Origin: Thermodesulfovibrionales bacterium
Lineage (GTDB): Bacteria; Nitrospirota; Thermodesulfovibrionia; Thermodesulfovibrionales; SM23-35
Direction: 5' to 3'
NCBI GenBank assembly: GCA_031082155.1
Contig: JAVHLL010000004.1
Span: 50,332-114,331, forward strand
DNA: 64,000 nucleotides
Positions 26,977 through 36,838 of this stretch are shown piece by piece. A program made the translations under genes and the position numbers. The notes beneath the pieces are model-generated. The model saw only the letters and a program-made list of their open reading frames with translations. It was not told the origin of the DNA and searched no databases. The first letter of the stretch is position 1, and each line of letters opens with the position of its first letter.

Positions 26977-28146
26977 CTATTTGGTCCCATAGAGAGTCCT
27001 TCTCGCTTTTCTCCTCGCCAGTATTTCCCGGTTCATGCCCGGCATTTCGCTTTTCTCCTCTCCCCTTGAAATATTCAGGAGGATTCCGACTGCAACCATA
27101 TTCACCAGGAGAGAAGAACCTCCGTAACTGATAAACGGTAAAGGCAGCCCTTTCGTGGGTACCATACCGGTTGCAACTGCAAAATTGATGAGCGCCTGAA
27201 GGGCAATCATCAGGGAAAGCCCTGTTGCAAGATAATAGACAAACTGGTCTTTTGCCCTGTATGCGATCGCGATGCCCTTGATGAACAGAAACAGGAAGAG
27301 AGCGATTACTACCGTCACCCCGAAGAATCCGAACTCTTCTCCGATGATGGAAAAAATAAAATCCGTATGGGATTCCGGCAGATACGCGAGCTTCTGTTTC
27401 GAGCTTCCAAGCCCTACTCCTGTCATGCCTCCGCTTCCGAGGGCGATAAAAGACTGTATGAGCTGGAATCCGCTTCCATGCGGATTATCCCATGGATTAA
27501 GGAATGAGGTTATCCTTTTGAGGCGGTAAGGCTGCATGGCAAGCTTAACCACAACAGGCAGCGCGAGACAAAGGAGCGCTCCGATATACCTGAGTCGCAC
27601 GCCGGAAAGAAAAAGCATCGCAAAGGTAAGAAACGCGAGGCTCATCGCCGCGCCGAAATCAGGCTGTTTGAGGATCGCTATCTGAAATATGACCATCACC
27701 AATACCGGTTTCAGAAAAGACAGAAAGTTGTCGGTCCTGAAGCCGGGCATAGACATATACCGCGCGAGGAATATCACCATGGCAAGTTTCACAAGTTCTG
27801 AAGGCTGGAAAGTCGAGGGCCAAAGCTTTATCCACCTCTGTGCACCGCCTGCAGAAGCGCCGATGCCAGGGACAAAAACAAGAATCATGAGTATGAAAGA
27901 GACGACCAGAAGCGGAATGGATATTTTTTTAATAAAACCCGCACTCATTCTGGAGGCAATGAACATAAAGCTCAATCCAATAAAGATGGTAAAAAGATGT
28001 CTTTTAAAATAAAAAAATTCTGTTATTCCTTTCTTCGCAAGTACAGGGGTAACCACAGAGGTAGTACTGTAGATCATGAGCGCTCCCAGTCCTGTAAGGA
28101 GCATCGTTCCAAGCAGCAGCCACCGGTCGTATCTGCCCATCGTCAT
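26977..28146 (-). CDS. ftsW: SEDS peptidoglycan glycosyltransferase FtsW
   Basis: 389 aa with about ten transmembrane segments. SEDS motifs 'GGAQRWIKLWPSTFQPSELVKL' (split here as GGAQRWI and FQPSEL), 'GSGGMTGVGLG' and 'GLPLPFISYGGSSLLVNM' are present. It polymerises septal glycan from lipid II with its partner FtsI, encoded in the same cluster. The start overlaps the murD stop by 4 bases. Its place between murD and murG supports FtsW over RodA. Confidence 0.96.
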   Translation of the reverse strand: MTMGRYDRWLLLGTMLLTGLGALMIYSTTSVVTPVLAKKGITEFFYFKRHLFTIFIGLSFMFIASRMSAGFIKKISIPLLVVSFILMILVFVPGIGASAGGAQRWIKLWPSTFQPSELVKLAMVIFLARYMSMPGFRTDNFLSFLKPVLVMVIFQIAILKQPDFGAAMSLAFLTFAMLFLSGVRLRYIGALLCLALPVVVKLAMQPYRLKRITSFLNPWDNPHGSGFQLIQSFIALGSGGMTGVGLGSSKQKLAYLPESHTDFIFSIIGEEFGFFGVTVVIALFLFLFIKGIAIAYRAKDQFVYYLATGLSLMIALQALINFAVATGMVPTKGLPLPFISYGGSSLLVNMVAVGILLNISRGEEKSEMPGMNREILARRKARRTLYGTK

Positions 28147-29606
28147 GCGCGCAACTCCGAGACGAACAGTTTAAACTGTCTTCCCCGGTCTTCGAAATTC
28201 TCGAACATATCAAAACTGGCACATGCAGGGGAAAGGAGGACGACGTCCCCTTGTGCGGCGATGTCCCGTGATATCTGCACCGCCTCCCGGAGTTCTCCTG
28301 CCATGACTATCCGGGTCATCAGATCACCCAGCGCCTTTTTTATCTTCTCCGCAGCCTCACCGATCAATATAAGCGCCTTCACTTTCTCTTTCACCAGTGT
28401 TTTGAGGAGGGAGAATTCTCCCGCCTTGTCTCTCCCTCCTGCTATCAGTATCACTGGTTCTGAAAAGCTCTCAAGCGACTTCATCACTGCAGCCACATTG
28501 GTTCCTTTCGAATCGTTGTAATATCTCACGCCGTCAAGCTCCCTGATAAATTCGAGCCTGTGTTCCAGTCCTGCGAATTCCCTCAATGAATCTGTCACAG
28601 CAGCTACAGGGCACCCTGCAAGGAGAGCCATGGCTGAAGCAGCCATGGCATTCTCCAGGTTATGAACACCTTTGATTCTGATCTCATTCGCCTGGATAAG
28701 TGGGATGGAAGGAGAGGCAAGGGGCAGACCAGGGATTGTGCAATACACCTCACCGCCTTTTAAACAGATCCCTTCAACTTCTCTTTGACGACTGAAGGAA
28801 AAAACCCGTGGTTTCTCGTTCTGCACTGCAAACTTTTCACTTGCAACCTTCATCGTCTCCGGGTCGTCCCGGTTTAAGACCAAAAAATCTTCTTCCCTCT
28901 GGTTTTCGAATATCTTTGCCTTTGCGTCGCCATATTCCTTCAGGGAATGATATCTATCGAGATGATCCGGGGTTATATTTACGATCACCGCTCCCTGAGG
29001 CCTGAATTCCTTTATTGTTTCGAGCTGGAAGCTTGATATTTCGGCGACTATATAGTCGGGGGTCAGGAGCCGATCGTTTCCCGTTTCCTGTCCTGTACCG
29101 AATAACTGCTGACCAATGCCTGTTTTGAATATTTCCTCGGTCAGTGCATACCCTATATTCCCACCGAGCACGGTCCGGAACCCTCCTTTTTTCATCATGA
29201 AATCGAGCAGGGCTGTTGTGGTGGATTTCCCGTTTGTTCCTGTAACGCCAAGGAAGCGCGGCATGGGATTGGGTCCCGGGAGGAAATTGTTCATTATGTG
29301 GTAAGCGAGTTCAAGCTCGCCGATAACCGGGATCCCCTTCTCACCTGCCCTCGCCAGCTGCGGCATATCAGAAGGCACTCCGGGGCTCACTACAATCATG
29401 TCCGCCGCCATAAAGATATCATTCGGGTGTGATCCGAAGACACGGCACACCGAGGGACTCAGCTGATCGACAAAGCTCCTGAGGGAGTCTTCCCCTTTCT
29501 TGTCGGTGACCGTGACGAGAGCACCGAGACGAGCAAGCAGATTTGCTGCGCCAACGCCGCTTCTCGCGAGACCGACAACCGTGATATTTTTATCCTTTAG
29601 TGTCAT
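28143..29606 (-). CDS. murD: UDP-N-acetylmuramoylalanine--D-glutamate ligase MurD
   Basis: 487 aa Mur ligase. 'ITVVGLARSGVGAANLLARLG' is the N-terminal substrate fold, 'GVTGTNGKSTTTALLD' near 120 is the P-loop, and 'YYNDSKGTNVAAVMKSL' near 340 is the C-terminal signature. It adds D-Glu to UDP-MurNAc-L-Ala. It overlaps the carboxypeptidase gene by 17 bases and ftsW by 4. It is some 30 residues longer than E. coli MurD, mainly through a loop near 170-185. Confidence 0.96.
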   Translation of the reverse strand: MTLKDKNITVVGLARSGVGAANLLARLGALVTVTDKKGEDSLRSFVDQLSPSVCRVFGSHPNDIFMAADMIVVSPGVPSDMPQLARAGEKGIPVIGELELAYHIMNNFLPGPNPMPRFLGVTGTNGKSTTTALLDFMMKKGGFRTVLGGNIGYALTEEIFKTGIGQQLFGTGQETGNDRLLTPDYIVAEISSFQLETIKEFRPQGAVIVNITPDHLDRYHSLKEYGDAKAKIFENQREEDFLVLNRDDPETMKVASEKFAVQNEKPRVFSFSRQREVEGICLKGGEVYCTIPGLPLASPSIPLIQANEIRIKGVHNLENAMAASAMALLAGCPVAAVTDSLREFAGLEHRLEFIRELDGVRYYNDSKGTNVAAVMKSLESFSEPVILIAGGRDKAGEFSLLKTLVKEKVKALILIGEAAEKIKKALGDLMTRIVMAGELREAVQISRDIAAQGDVVLLSPACASFDMFENFEDRGRQFKLFVSELRA

Positions 29607-30759
29607 TTTTCTTTTTCTCGGCTACCCGGTAATTCTTTTTCTTGAGCTTCTTTTTGGCAAAGGTCTTGTTCTTCGCCTTCGTCTTTTTCTTGGCGATCAC
29701 CGTCTTTTTCTTTGCCTTTTGTTTCTTTGCTATAAAGGAGTGGGGCTTTTTCTTTGCGTTCTTTTTAGCGATCAATGTTTTCTTGGACTTCTTCTTTTTT
29801 GAATTTTTTATTGTTTTCCCGGACCTCTTTTTATGAGTTGCCTTCTTCACAACAATATCGTCATAATCTGCTTGCGTAACGTAGAGGTAAGGGTCATCTT
29901 TATGCTCCATGATATCAAACCCCTTACTGATGAGGAGCTCCGATTCTTTCCAGAGGGTGGTCCTGCTCGGGCTTCCCAGCAGGGCTATAACAATTGTTTC
30001 ATCCTTCCGTTCCGCGGCACAGACAAAACAATGACGTGCTGACCGGGTATATCCTGTTTTACCGCCGACCAGGTCCTCTTCCGACCAGAGGAGCCTGTTC
30101 GTATTCCTCACAGAAAGCGTCCGGCCTCTCTCCGTTGTCACTTCTGCCACCCGGGTGCCGATAATATCCTTCAGCGTCGGATATCGCAACGCATAACTCA
30201 TGATCTTCGCAAGGTCTGATGCAGTAGTAAACTGGCCGGGACCGGGGAGCCCGTTCGCATTGATAAACCGCGTATTCAGCGCCCCTATTGCAATGGCCTT
30301 CCGGTTCATAAGCTCAACAAACCGCTTCTCGGAACCGGAAACCGCTTCTGCCAGCGCAACAGCGGCATCATTTGCAGAGCCCATCAGGGCTGCATAGAGG
30401 AGCTTCTCGACGGTAATTCTTTCTCCTTCCCGGAATCCTGCCGTATGGGCAGGCGTGTCAGCGGCATTACTGCTTATCGTGACCACATCCTGAAGGCTGG
30501 TATTCTCAATCGCCAGCATTGCCGTCATCAGTTTCGTCGTGCTTGCAGGAGGACGCTTAAGATTCGGATTTTTAGCGTAGAGAAGCTGTCCGGTTGTTAC
30601 ATCCATGACGACTACTGCCTGCGAACGGAAATTATCAGCAAATGAGGAAGCAGGAAGGAATACGCAGGCAGCAAATAGGAAGAGAGAATAAAATATTCTC
30701 CATGGTTTTGCTCCCCTCTGTTTGCTGCTTGCCGGTTTCTGCTTCCTTATCATCCTCAC
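29590..30759 (-). CDS. D-alanyl-D-alanine carboxypeptidase (PBP5/6 class) with lysine-rich tail
   Basis: 389 aa. After a basic N-terminus and signal peptide (ending near 'ASSFA'), the penicillin-binding domain carries the catalytic triad motifs S-T-T-K ('PPASTTKLMTAM'), S-A-N ('GSANDAAVALAE') and K-T-G ('GGKTGYTRSA'). It removes the terminal D-Ala of murein pentapeptides in the periplasm. From about residue 305 the last 85 residues are about 45% lysine, made of degenerate A-K-K-K repeats. The usual C-terminal membrane-anchoring helix is absent, so the tail may bind anionic murein or LPS instead. Its place between mraY and murD, with overlaps on both sides, is unusual. Confidence 0.9.
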   Translation of the reverse strand: MRMIRKQKPASSKQRGAKPWRIFYSLFLFAACVFLPASSFADNFRSQAVVVMDVTTGQLLYAKNPNLKRPPASTTKLMTAMLAIENTSLQDVVTISSNAADTPAHTAGFREGERITVEKLLYAALMGSANDAAVALAEAVSGSEKRFVELMNRKAIAIGALNTRFINANGLPGPGQFTTASDLAKIMSYALRYPTLKDIIGTRVAEVTTERGRTLSVRNTNRLLWSEEDLVGGKTGYTRSARHCFVCAAERKDETIVIALLGSPSRTTLWKESELLISKGFDIMEHKDDPYLYVTQADYDDIVVKKATHKKRSGKTIKNSKKKKSKKTLIAKKNAKKKPHSFIAKKQKAKKKTVIAKKKTKAKNKTFAKKKLKKKNYRVAEKKKNDTKG

Positions 30760-31838
30760 CTCACTTTTAAGGTTGCCAGACTTAACAGCGCCAGCATGAT
30801 GCCGATAATCCAGAACCGCACAATAACCTTCGGTTCAGGCCATCCCTTGAGTTCAAAGTGGTGATGGATCGGGGCCATCTTGAATATCCGTTTTCCCGTA
30901 AGCTTGAAAGATCCTACCTGGAGTATGACCGAAATGGTCTCGATCACAAAGATTCCCCCGACCACCGCGAGCACAATCTCATGTTTGGTTATCACTGCAA
31001 GGGTACCGAGCGCACCGCCAAGGCTGAGAGACCCGACATCTCCCATGAAAACATCAGCGGGATACGAATTGAACCAGAGGAATCCGAGCGCCGCACCTAG
31101 CATCGCCCCGCAGAAGACCGTTAATTCACCGGTACCCGGCAAATACATGACTTGCAGGTACTGCGCCAGCCCCTTATGCCCCGAAATATAGACAAGGACA
31201 CTGTTCGCGAGAACAGCGATGGCGACCAGCCCGATTGCAAGCCCGTCAATCCCGTCGGTGAGATTCACCGCATTGGATGAACCGACCATCACGATGACCG
31301 AAAACGGGATATAGAATATTCCGAGATCAAAAAACCATCTTTTAAAGAAGGGGACACTCAACACATCGGTATAGGGATCTTTCGGGTTCATATAGAGGAA
31401 GATCCCTATTATGAGTGCAAGGATTATCTGTAAGCCAAACTTCTGATAGGCCCGAAGGCCCTTGTGGCTCTTTCCGGTAATTTTTAAATAGTCGTCAAAA
31501 AAACCGATCGCACCGAACCCGAGAAGCGCGACGATCATCGTCCAGATATAGATATTCTTGAGATCTCCCCAGAGAAAAACCGCCACAAGTATACAGAGAA
31601 TAATGAGAATGCCTCCCATAGTCGGCGTTCCCGCTTTGCCGAGATGGGCCTTTGGACCGTCATCCCGGATATGTTGTGTCATGCTGAATTTTTTCAGACG
31701 GTTGATAATCCAAGGGCCGAAGATCAGCGCAGTAATCATTGCGGTGAGCACAGCAAGAGCTGTCCTGAACGTGATATACCTGAAAACATTCAGGGGTGAA
31801 AACCAGTTGTGCAGGCTGTATATGAGATCGTACAACAT
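30756..31838 (-). CDS. mraY: Phospho-N-acetylmuramoyl-pentapeptide transferase MraY
   Basis: 360 aa with ten predicted transmembrane helices, exactly the family length. 'KAHLGKAGTPTMGGILI', 'FFDDYLKI' (catalytic Asp pair), 'NAVNLTDGIDGLA' and 'MAPIHHHFELKGWPE' are the conserved cytoplasmic motifs. It makes lipid I from UDP-MurNAc-pentapeptide and undecaprenyl phosphate. It follows murF by 9 bases and overlaps the carboxypeptidase start by 4. Confidence 0.98.
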   Translation of the reverse strand: MLYDLIYSLHNWFSPLNVFRYITFRTALAVLTAMITALIFGPWIINRLKKFSMTQHIRDDGPKAHLGKAGTPTMGGILIILCILVAVFLWGDLKNIYIWTMIVALLGFGAIGFFDDYLKITGKSHKGLRAYQKFGLQIILALIIGIFLYMNPKDPYTDVLSVPFFKRWFFDLGIFYIPFSVIVMVGSSNAVNLTDGIDGLAIGLVAIAVLANSVLVYISGHKGLAQYLQVMYLPGTGELTVFCGAMLGAALGFLWFNSYPADVFMGDVGSLSLGGALGTLAVITKHEIVLAVVGGIFVIETISVILQVGSFKLTGKRIFKMAPIHHHFELKGWPEPKVIVRFWIIGIMLALLSLATLKVR

Positions 31839-31847
31839 TATCCCTCT

Positions 31848-33224
31848 CTACGAGCCATCGGCAAGCACCCTTTCCATGCGCATACCCCTTGAACCTTTCA
31901 CGAGCACCGTGTCCCCAACCTTCCCTATCCCTTTCAGCAAGTTCCCCGCATCTTCAGGCTTCGCAGCGGTGAGTACATCTCCTGTGTACTCGGATACAGC
32001 AAAAGACATGAGCGGACCTACCGCGATAAAAACATCCACAGACAGTTCTGATAAGAGTCTGCCGATCTTTCGGTGCGCCTCCTCTGCATAGGTTCCCAAT
32101 TCAAGCATGTCGCCAAGCACGGCGATCGTCCTTCCTTTTTTAATCCTCACCAGCTCTCTGAGCGCAGCTTCCATGGAGGCAGGATTTGCATTGTACACAT
32201 CACTGATGATCAGGATGCCATTCATTTCCCGCAACTGCAGCCTCATGGGAACTCCTGGGAAGCTTTCTATGCCATCCCTGATATGGGAGAGAGCAATATT
32301 GAGGAGATCCCCGACAGAGGCTGCCGCCAGGATGTTATAGATATTGAAGACTCCTGATATTTTCGGGTTTATCCGAAGCAATTCTTTTCCCCTGAAAAGA
32401 ATCTGAAACCTGGCTCCCGTATCATACAGCTGTATATCGACCGCACGAACTTCGGCCTCCTGCTGTATGCCATACCTGATTACCCTGCCCCGATATCCTG
32501 ATTGATTCAGCCCTTCCATGAGAAAAAGGTCGTCGGCATTCACCACAACAGTATGCACAGAACCGAGGATTTCGAGTTTCGTTCTTCGGATCGTCTCAAG
32601 GTCTCTGAAACTCTCCAGATGGGTATAATTGATATTCGTTAAAACTCCGATACCAGGCGCAGCAATTGCGCACAACTCCAGAATATCTCCGGGTGCGCTC
32701 GCGCCCATTTCGAGAACAATCATCTCCTCTGCATCACTGATCTCCGCGAGGCTCAAAGGAAGTCCGATCTGATTATTCAGGTTCCCGGTGTTTTTTAATA
32801 TCCTGTGTTCCGTACCGAGAACTGCTGCAGTAAGCTCTTTTGTTGTTGTCTTGCCGTTTGAGCCTGTGATAGCGACAACCGGGATGTCCCTCTTTCTACG
32901 CATATGGTGAGCAATATCCTGAAGGGCTTTGAGCGTATCCTCAACATGAATAAGAGTCTTGCCCCGGACAGTGGATTGATGGTCCCTTTCGGCAACAGCT
33001 CCGTTCCCCCGCTCCAGCGCCTTCTCCAGATAGTCATGGCCGTCAAAATTCTTCCCTCTCAGTGCGATGAACAATGCTCCTTCCTGGATCGTCCTCGAAT
33101 CAATTGAAAGGCCCGTAAAAATCTCCTGTCCGCGGGAAATGATCTTCCCCTGCGTCGCGGTCATGACATCCTCTATAGTTATAGTTCCCATCAGTGTTCT
33201 TTCGGTATAATTCCCTGCAATCAT
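31848..33224 (-). CDS. murF: UDP-MurNAc-tripeptide--D-alanyl-D-alanine ligase MurF
   Basis: 458 aa from an ATG at 33224 preceded by AAAGGGA; an alternative ATG at 33191 would give 'MGTITIEDVMTATQG', nearer to homologue starts. The Mur ligase P-loop 'AITGSNGKTTTKELTAAV' is near residue 118, and 'DVYNANPASMEAALREL' is the MurF-specific segment. It adds D-Ala-D-Ala to the muramyl tripeptide. It lies 8 bases after murE and 9 before mraY. Confidence 0.96.
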   Translation of the reverse strand: MIAGNYTERTLMGTITIEDVMTATQGKIISRGQEIFTGLSIDSRTIQEGALFIALRGKNFDGHDYLEKALERGNGAVAERDHQSTVRGKTLIHVEDTLKALQDIAHHMRRKRDIPVVAITGSNGKTTTKELTAAVLGTEHRILKNTGNLNNQIGLPLSLAEISDAEEMIVLEMGASAPGDILELCAIAAPGIGVLTNINYTHLESFRDLETIRRTKLEILGSVHTVVVNADDLFLMEGLNQSGYRGRVIRYGIQQEAEVRAVDIQLYDTGARFQILFRGKELLRINPKISGVFNIYNILAAASVGDLLNIALSHIRDGIESFPGVPMRLQLREMNGILIISDVYNANPASMEAALRELVRIKKGRTIAVLGDMLELGTYAEEAHRKIGRLLSELSVDVFIAVGPLMSFAVSEYTGDVLTAAKPEDAGNLLKGIGKVGDTVLVKGSRGMRMERVLADGS

Positions 33225-33232
33225 TATTCCCT

Positions 33233-34774
33233 TTATATTCCCGGTCTGACCTTCAGCACCTCCTCGATTACTTCTCTGTCGCTGAAGCGGTGTTTTTCAC
33301 TCTTAATTTCCTGATACTCTTCATGCCCCTTGCCTGCTACAAGGACAATATCACCCTCTCTTGCCATGCATACTGCTTTGCGTATCGCTTCACGCCGGTC
33401 AGACTCAACAAGGTAGTTCCTCCCTGTGACTCCGGCTTCAATATCCCGGATAATGGCATCCGGTTCTTCCGAGCGCGGATTGTCAGAGGTGATAAGTACA
33501 AAATCGCTGAGTTTTGTTGCGATTTCGCCCATCTTCGGTCTTTTGCCGCGGTCCCTGTCTCCTCCGCAACCGAAGACAGTTATGATGCGGGGTGCTGCAT
33601 GCGCCGCCCCGGCGGTGGATTTTTTATCAAGAAGCTCCCGTGCGGTGCGAATCAACCGTTCAAGGGCATCTTCTGTATGCGCATAATCGACAATACAGAG
33701 GAATTCCTGTCCCGCTTCAACCTTCTCAAACCTGCCTCTGATACTTGATGCCTGACGAATCCCCTGTATAATGGCTTTCCATGGAATCCCGAGGGAAACT
33801 GCAGCGCCGGCTGCAGCAAGAATGTTATATACATTCGGCATGCCGGTAAGCGGAGATATTATCTCGTAGGCATTTCCGCGAAACGCTACCGTGAACCGCA
33901 ACCCTTCAAAGGAATTCATGATATCACGGGCCAGGAGGTCCGCCTGTGTTTCAATCCCGTAAGTGAGGATTTGCCCCGCCTCGCCCTCTCCTGCCTTCAT
34001 AGCCATAGATAAATTCAGGCCGGATACGTCATCAAGGTTTATGACGGCGGTTCCTGTTCTCACAAGGAGTTCTGTAAATAGGCGCGCTTTGGCATGAAAG
34101 TACTCATCCATAGTCTTATGAAAATCCAGGTGATCCCTCGTCAGGTTCGTGAATATTGCAGTATGAAAAGCGGTCCCGTCGACTCTGTACTGCGCGAGCG
34201 CATGTGATGAGACCTCTGATACCACGAACCGGCAGCCGGACAGAAGCATCTCTTGCAGGAGACACTGAAATTCGGGGGACTCAGGGGTGGTATGTACTGC
34301 AGGAAAAACCTGATCTTTTATCATATATTGAATTGTCCCGATTAGTCCAACGGTCTCACCAGTTGTCTCAATTATGGATTTGAGGAGGTAGGATGTAGTG
34401 GTCTTGCCGTTGGTTCCGGTTATCCCGATGAGGTTGAGGCTCTCTGATGGCCGTCCATAAAAGTTATTTGCCATACACGCAAGGGCCTTCCTGCTGTTGT
34501 TCACATAAATATACCGTATCACCGGATATCGTTTGCCTATGTCCTCTTCACACGCCACTGCAACCGCCCCCTGCGCTATTGCCTTTTCAAGAAAATCATG
34601 GCCATCATATTTTTCTCCCCGTATTGCTATAAATAAATAGCCTTTCTGCACCTTGCGCGAGTCGTATGCAATGCCTTCTATATCAAGCGCCGGGCCAATA
34701 CTTTCTCTTCCCAATGTACTTTCTGCTCCTTTTCCCATACACTCGCAGTCCCTGAGGATTTCCTTCAGCATCAT
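33233..34774 (-). CDS. murE: UDP-MurNAc-dipeptide--2,6-diaminopimelate ligase MurE
   Basis: 513 aa Mur ligase. The P-loop is 'GITGTNGKTTTSYLL' near 118. The 'DNPRSEEP' motif near residue 430 is the form that recognises meso-diaminopimelate rather than lysine, so the cell wall is probably the A1-gamma type. It lies between ftsI (4-base overlap) and murF. No fusion partner is visible. Confidence 0.96.
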   Translation of the reverse strand: MMLKEILRDCECMGKGAESTLGRESIGPALDIEGIAYDSRKVQKGYLFIAIRGEKYDGHDFLEKAIAQGAVAVACEEDIGKRYPVIRYIYVNNSRKALACMANNFYGRPSESLNLIGITGTNGKTTTSYLLKSIIETTGETVGLIGTIQYMIKDQVFPAVHTTPESPEFQCLLQEMLLSGCRFVVSEVSSHALAQYRVDGTAFHTAIFTNLTRDHLDFHKTMDEYFHAKARLFTELLVRTGTAVINLDDVSGLNLSMAMKAGEGEAGQILTYGIETQADLLARDIMNSFEGLRFTVAFRGNAYEIISPLTGMPNVYNILAAAGAAVSLGIPWKAIIQGIRQASSIRGRFEKVEAGQEFLCIVDYAHTEDALERLIRTARELLDKKSTAGAAHAAPRIITVFGCGGDRDRGKRPKMGEIATKLSDFVLITSDNPRSEEPDAIIRDIEAGVTGRNYLVESDRREAIRKAVCMAREGDIVLVAGKGHEEYQEIKSEKHRFSDREVIEEVLKVRPGI

Positions 34775-36471
34775 CTTGCTACTACGAAATGAGCCCGCTG
34801 GGCATTGTCGTCCCTCGGTATATCCATATACGATAAAGCCTGATTCGCGATTTCCCGGAAAACCGGCGCTGCGACAACTCCTCCATATATCTGTCCTTTC
34901 GGTTCATATACCACAACGATCATTGCAATTCTCGGGTTGTCGGCAGGCACAAACCCGACGAAGGAACTTACATATTTCTCCTTTGAATACCTCTTCGTGA
35001 CCGGATTGATCATCTGTGCCGTGCCTGTTTTCCCTGCTACAGGGTTGCCGTCAACCGATGCATTCTGCCCGGTTCCTCCCTCCTCGGTAACCGTCGCGAG
35101 TATATCTCTGAATGTCTCGGCAGTCCTTGCAGAAAGGATACGATGACTATCCGGATTCCTGAAAGATGCGATGACCTCTCCCGACGGAGAAAGGACCTCC
35201 GAGACGACATGGGGTTTCACAAGATATCCTCCGTTCGCAATTGCAGCATAAGCCCTGAGAATCTGGAGAGGGGTTACGGCAACCTCCTGTCCTATCGGAA
35301 TTGCCCCTATAGACGTCCCGGACCAGCGTTCCGGGGGATATATCCATCCGGATATTTCACCCGGAAGGTCTATCCCCGTTTTTTCCCCTATCCCCATCAG
35401 TTTTGCATATTTATAGATTCGCTCTTTTCCTAGCTTCATGCCGATCATGATGGAACCGACATTTGATGATTTCTGAATGACTTCACTGAAGGTGAGCACA
35501 CCGTATTTATGTACGTCCCCAATATTCTTGCCCCCGGCATTGATGCTTCCCTTGCTCACATCGAACAAGGTTCCTGCCCTCGCTATCTTCTCCTCAAGTG
35601 CGGCGACACCAATGATAATCTTGAATGTTGACCCCGGCTCGTAACAATCGGTTATAGCCCTGTTTCGCTTCTCTGAATCGGAGGCCGCGGTTCCTTTGTT
35701 TGGGTCGTAGGTAGGTCTGTTCCCAATGGCCAGCACCTCACCGGTGAATGGGTCCATCATAATAGCCGTTGCCGAGGCGGCCCGCCATTGTATCGTTGCT
35801 TTATCAAGCTCGTTTTCGAGAATTCCCTGAAGGCCTTCATCAATAGTAAGCACAAGACTGTTGCCGTTTGTTTCCGTCTCCACCCCTGATGAGAGGATTT
35901 TGCCGCTTGCATCCCTTCCCACAACGACTTTCCCCCCGTTTGTCTTCAGGTCTTTGTCAAACTTCAACTCTATGCCTTCAAGGGCCTGGTTGTCTATGCC
36001 GACAAACCCAAGAACATGAGAGGCGAGCACACCCTTGGGGTAAACCCGCTTCGCTTCAGTGAGAAAACCCAGTCCTTCAATCTCAAGCCCCTTTATCTTC
36101 TCTGCGGTTTCCGGTTCAAGTTTTCGCTCTATCCAGAAAAATCGTCCGCTCTCCGGCACTTTTGTACGAATTATTTTTGGCTCCTTATTGATCAGCAGTG
36201 CGAGTTTTTTTATATTCCCCTCTTTCAAATCAAGCATCTCAGGGTCCCCGTACAGCGATTCGAGATCAAGGTTGAGCGCGAGTTCCCTTCCGTTCCTGTC
36301 GAAGATAACCCCGCGCCTTGCCTGAACATCCTCAACCTTGTTATGCTGCTGTTTTGCCCGTTCGGCAAGGCGGTTATGGTTGAAGATCATCAGGTCAACA
36401 AGACGCAGGGAGACCAGGATAAAACTGAAGATAATTGCAGTGTTAAGAATTACCGCCCTCTTCTTGGTCAA
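34771..36471 (-). CDS. ftsI: Septal transpeptidase FtsI (class B PBP, PBP3)
   Basis: 566 aa. One N-terminal transmembrane helix (about 7-25), a pedestal domain (about 45-200), then the transpeptidase domain with SxxK in 'EPGSTFKIIIG', SxN in 'QKSSNVGSIM' and KTG in 'AGKTGTAQMI'. It cross-links septal murein with FtsW. No PASTA domain is present, unlike sporulation-type homologues. It overlaps murE by 4 bases and follows ftsL by 31. Confidence 0.96.
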   Translation of the reverse strand: MTKKRAVILNTAIIFSFILVSLRLVDLMIFNHNRLAERAKQQHNKVEDVQARRGVIFDRNGRELALNLDLESLYGDPEMLDLKEGNIKKLALLINKEPKIIRTKVPESGRFFWIERKLEPETAEKIKGLEIEGLGFLTEAKRVYPKGVLASHVLGFVGIDNQALEGIELKFDKDLKTNGGKVVVGRDASGKILSSGVETETNGNSLVLTIDEGLQGILENELDKATIQWRAASATAIMMDPFTGEVLAIGNRPTYDPNKGTAASDSEKRNRAITDCYEPGSTFKIIIGVAALEEKIARAGTLFDVSKGSINAGGKNIGDVHKYGVLTFSEVIQKSSNVGSIMIGMKLGKERIYKYAKLMGIGEKTGIDLPGEISGWIYPPERWSGTSIGAIPIGQEVAVTPLQILRAYAAIANGGYLVKPHVVSEVLSPSGEVIASFRNPDSHRILSARTAETFRDILATVTEEGGTGQNASVDGNPVAGKTGTAQMINPVTKRYSKEKYVSSFVGFVPADNPRIAMIVVVYEPKGQIYGGVVAAPVFREIANQALSYMDIPRDDNAQRAHFVVAR

Positions 36472-36502
36472 CCCCCCACCTCAAATCTGTATGCGTCTTA
36501 AC

Positions 36503-36838
36503 TCACTGCTTTCGCTCGAGCGACGCTTTGTACGGTAAATATCCCTTTTGTTTATTGATATAGACGACTTTGAGCCTGTCAGGCATCACAAACGCTTCCC
36601 CATCGTTGCGGGATACCTGAAGTTTTGCGAAAGAAAGGAGACCTGTCCTTTCTGCAAGCAGCGATTTTTTCTCTGTAAGATACTCCGTCTTCTGTTTCTC
36701 AAGGTCTCCAAGGCTGTATTCAAGTGTCAGGAAGCTCGATCTCAGATACACGAGTCCGAATGCACAAGACACTAGGAAAAGAATCAGGAGCGGCTTGATT
36801 ACGAACGAAAGCATAGTACCCCTTCCTCTATACATCAT
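36503..36838 (-). CDS. ftsL: Cell division protein FtsL
   Basis: 111 aa: short N-terminus, one transmembrane helix (about 10-32), then a periplasmic leucine-zipper-like coiled coil (about 33-75: 'LEYSLGDLEKQKTEYLTEKKSLL'-type heptads). FtsL sequences are poorly conserved, so this rests mainly on architecture and its place between rsmH and ftsI. It overlaps the end of rsmH by 11 bases. It would form the FtsQLB complex. Confidence 0.85.
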   Translation of the reverse strand: MMYRGRGTMLSFVIKPLLILFLVSCAFGLVYLRSSFLTLEYSLGDLEKQKTEYLTEKKSLLAERTGLLSFAKLQVSRNDGEAFVMPDRLKVVYINKQKGYLPYKASLERKQ

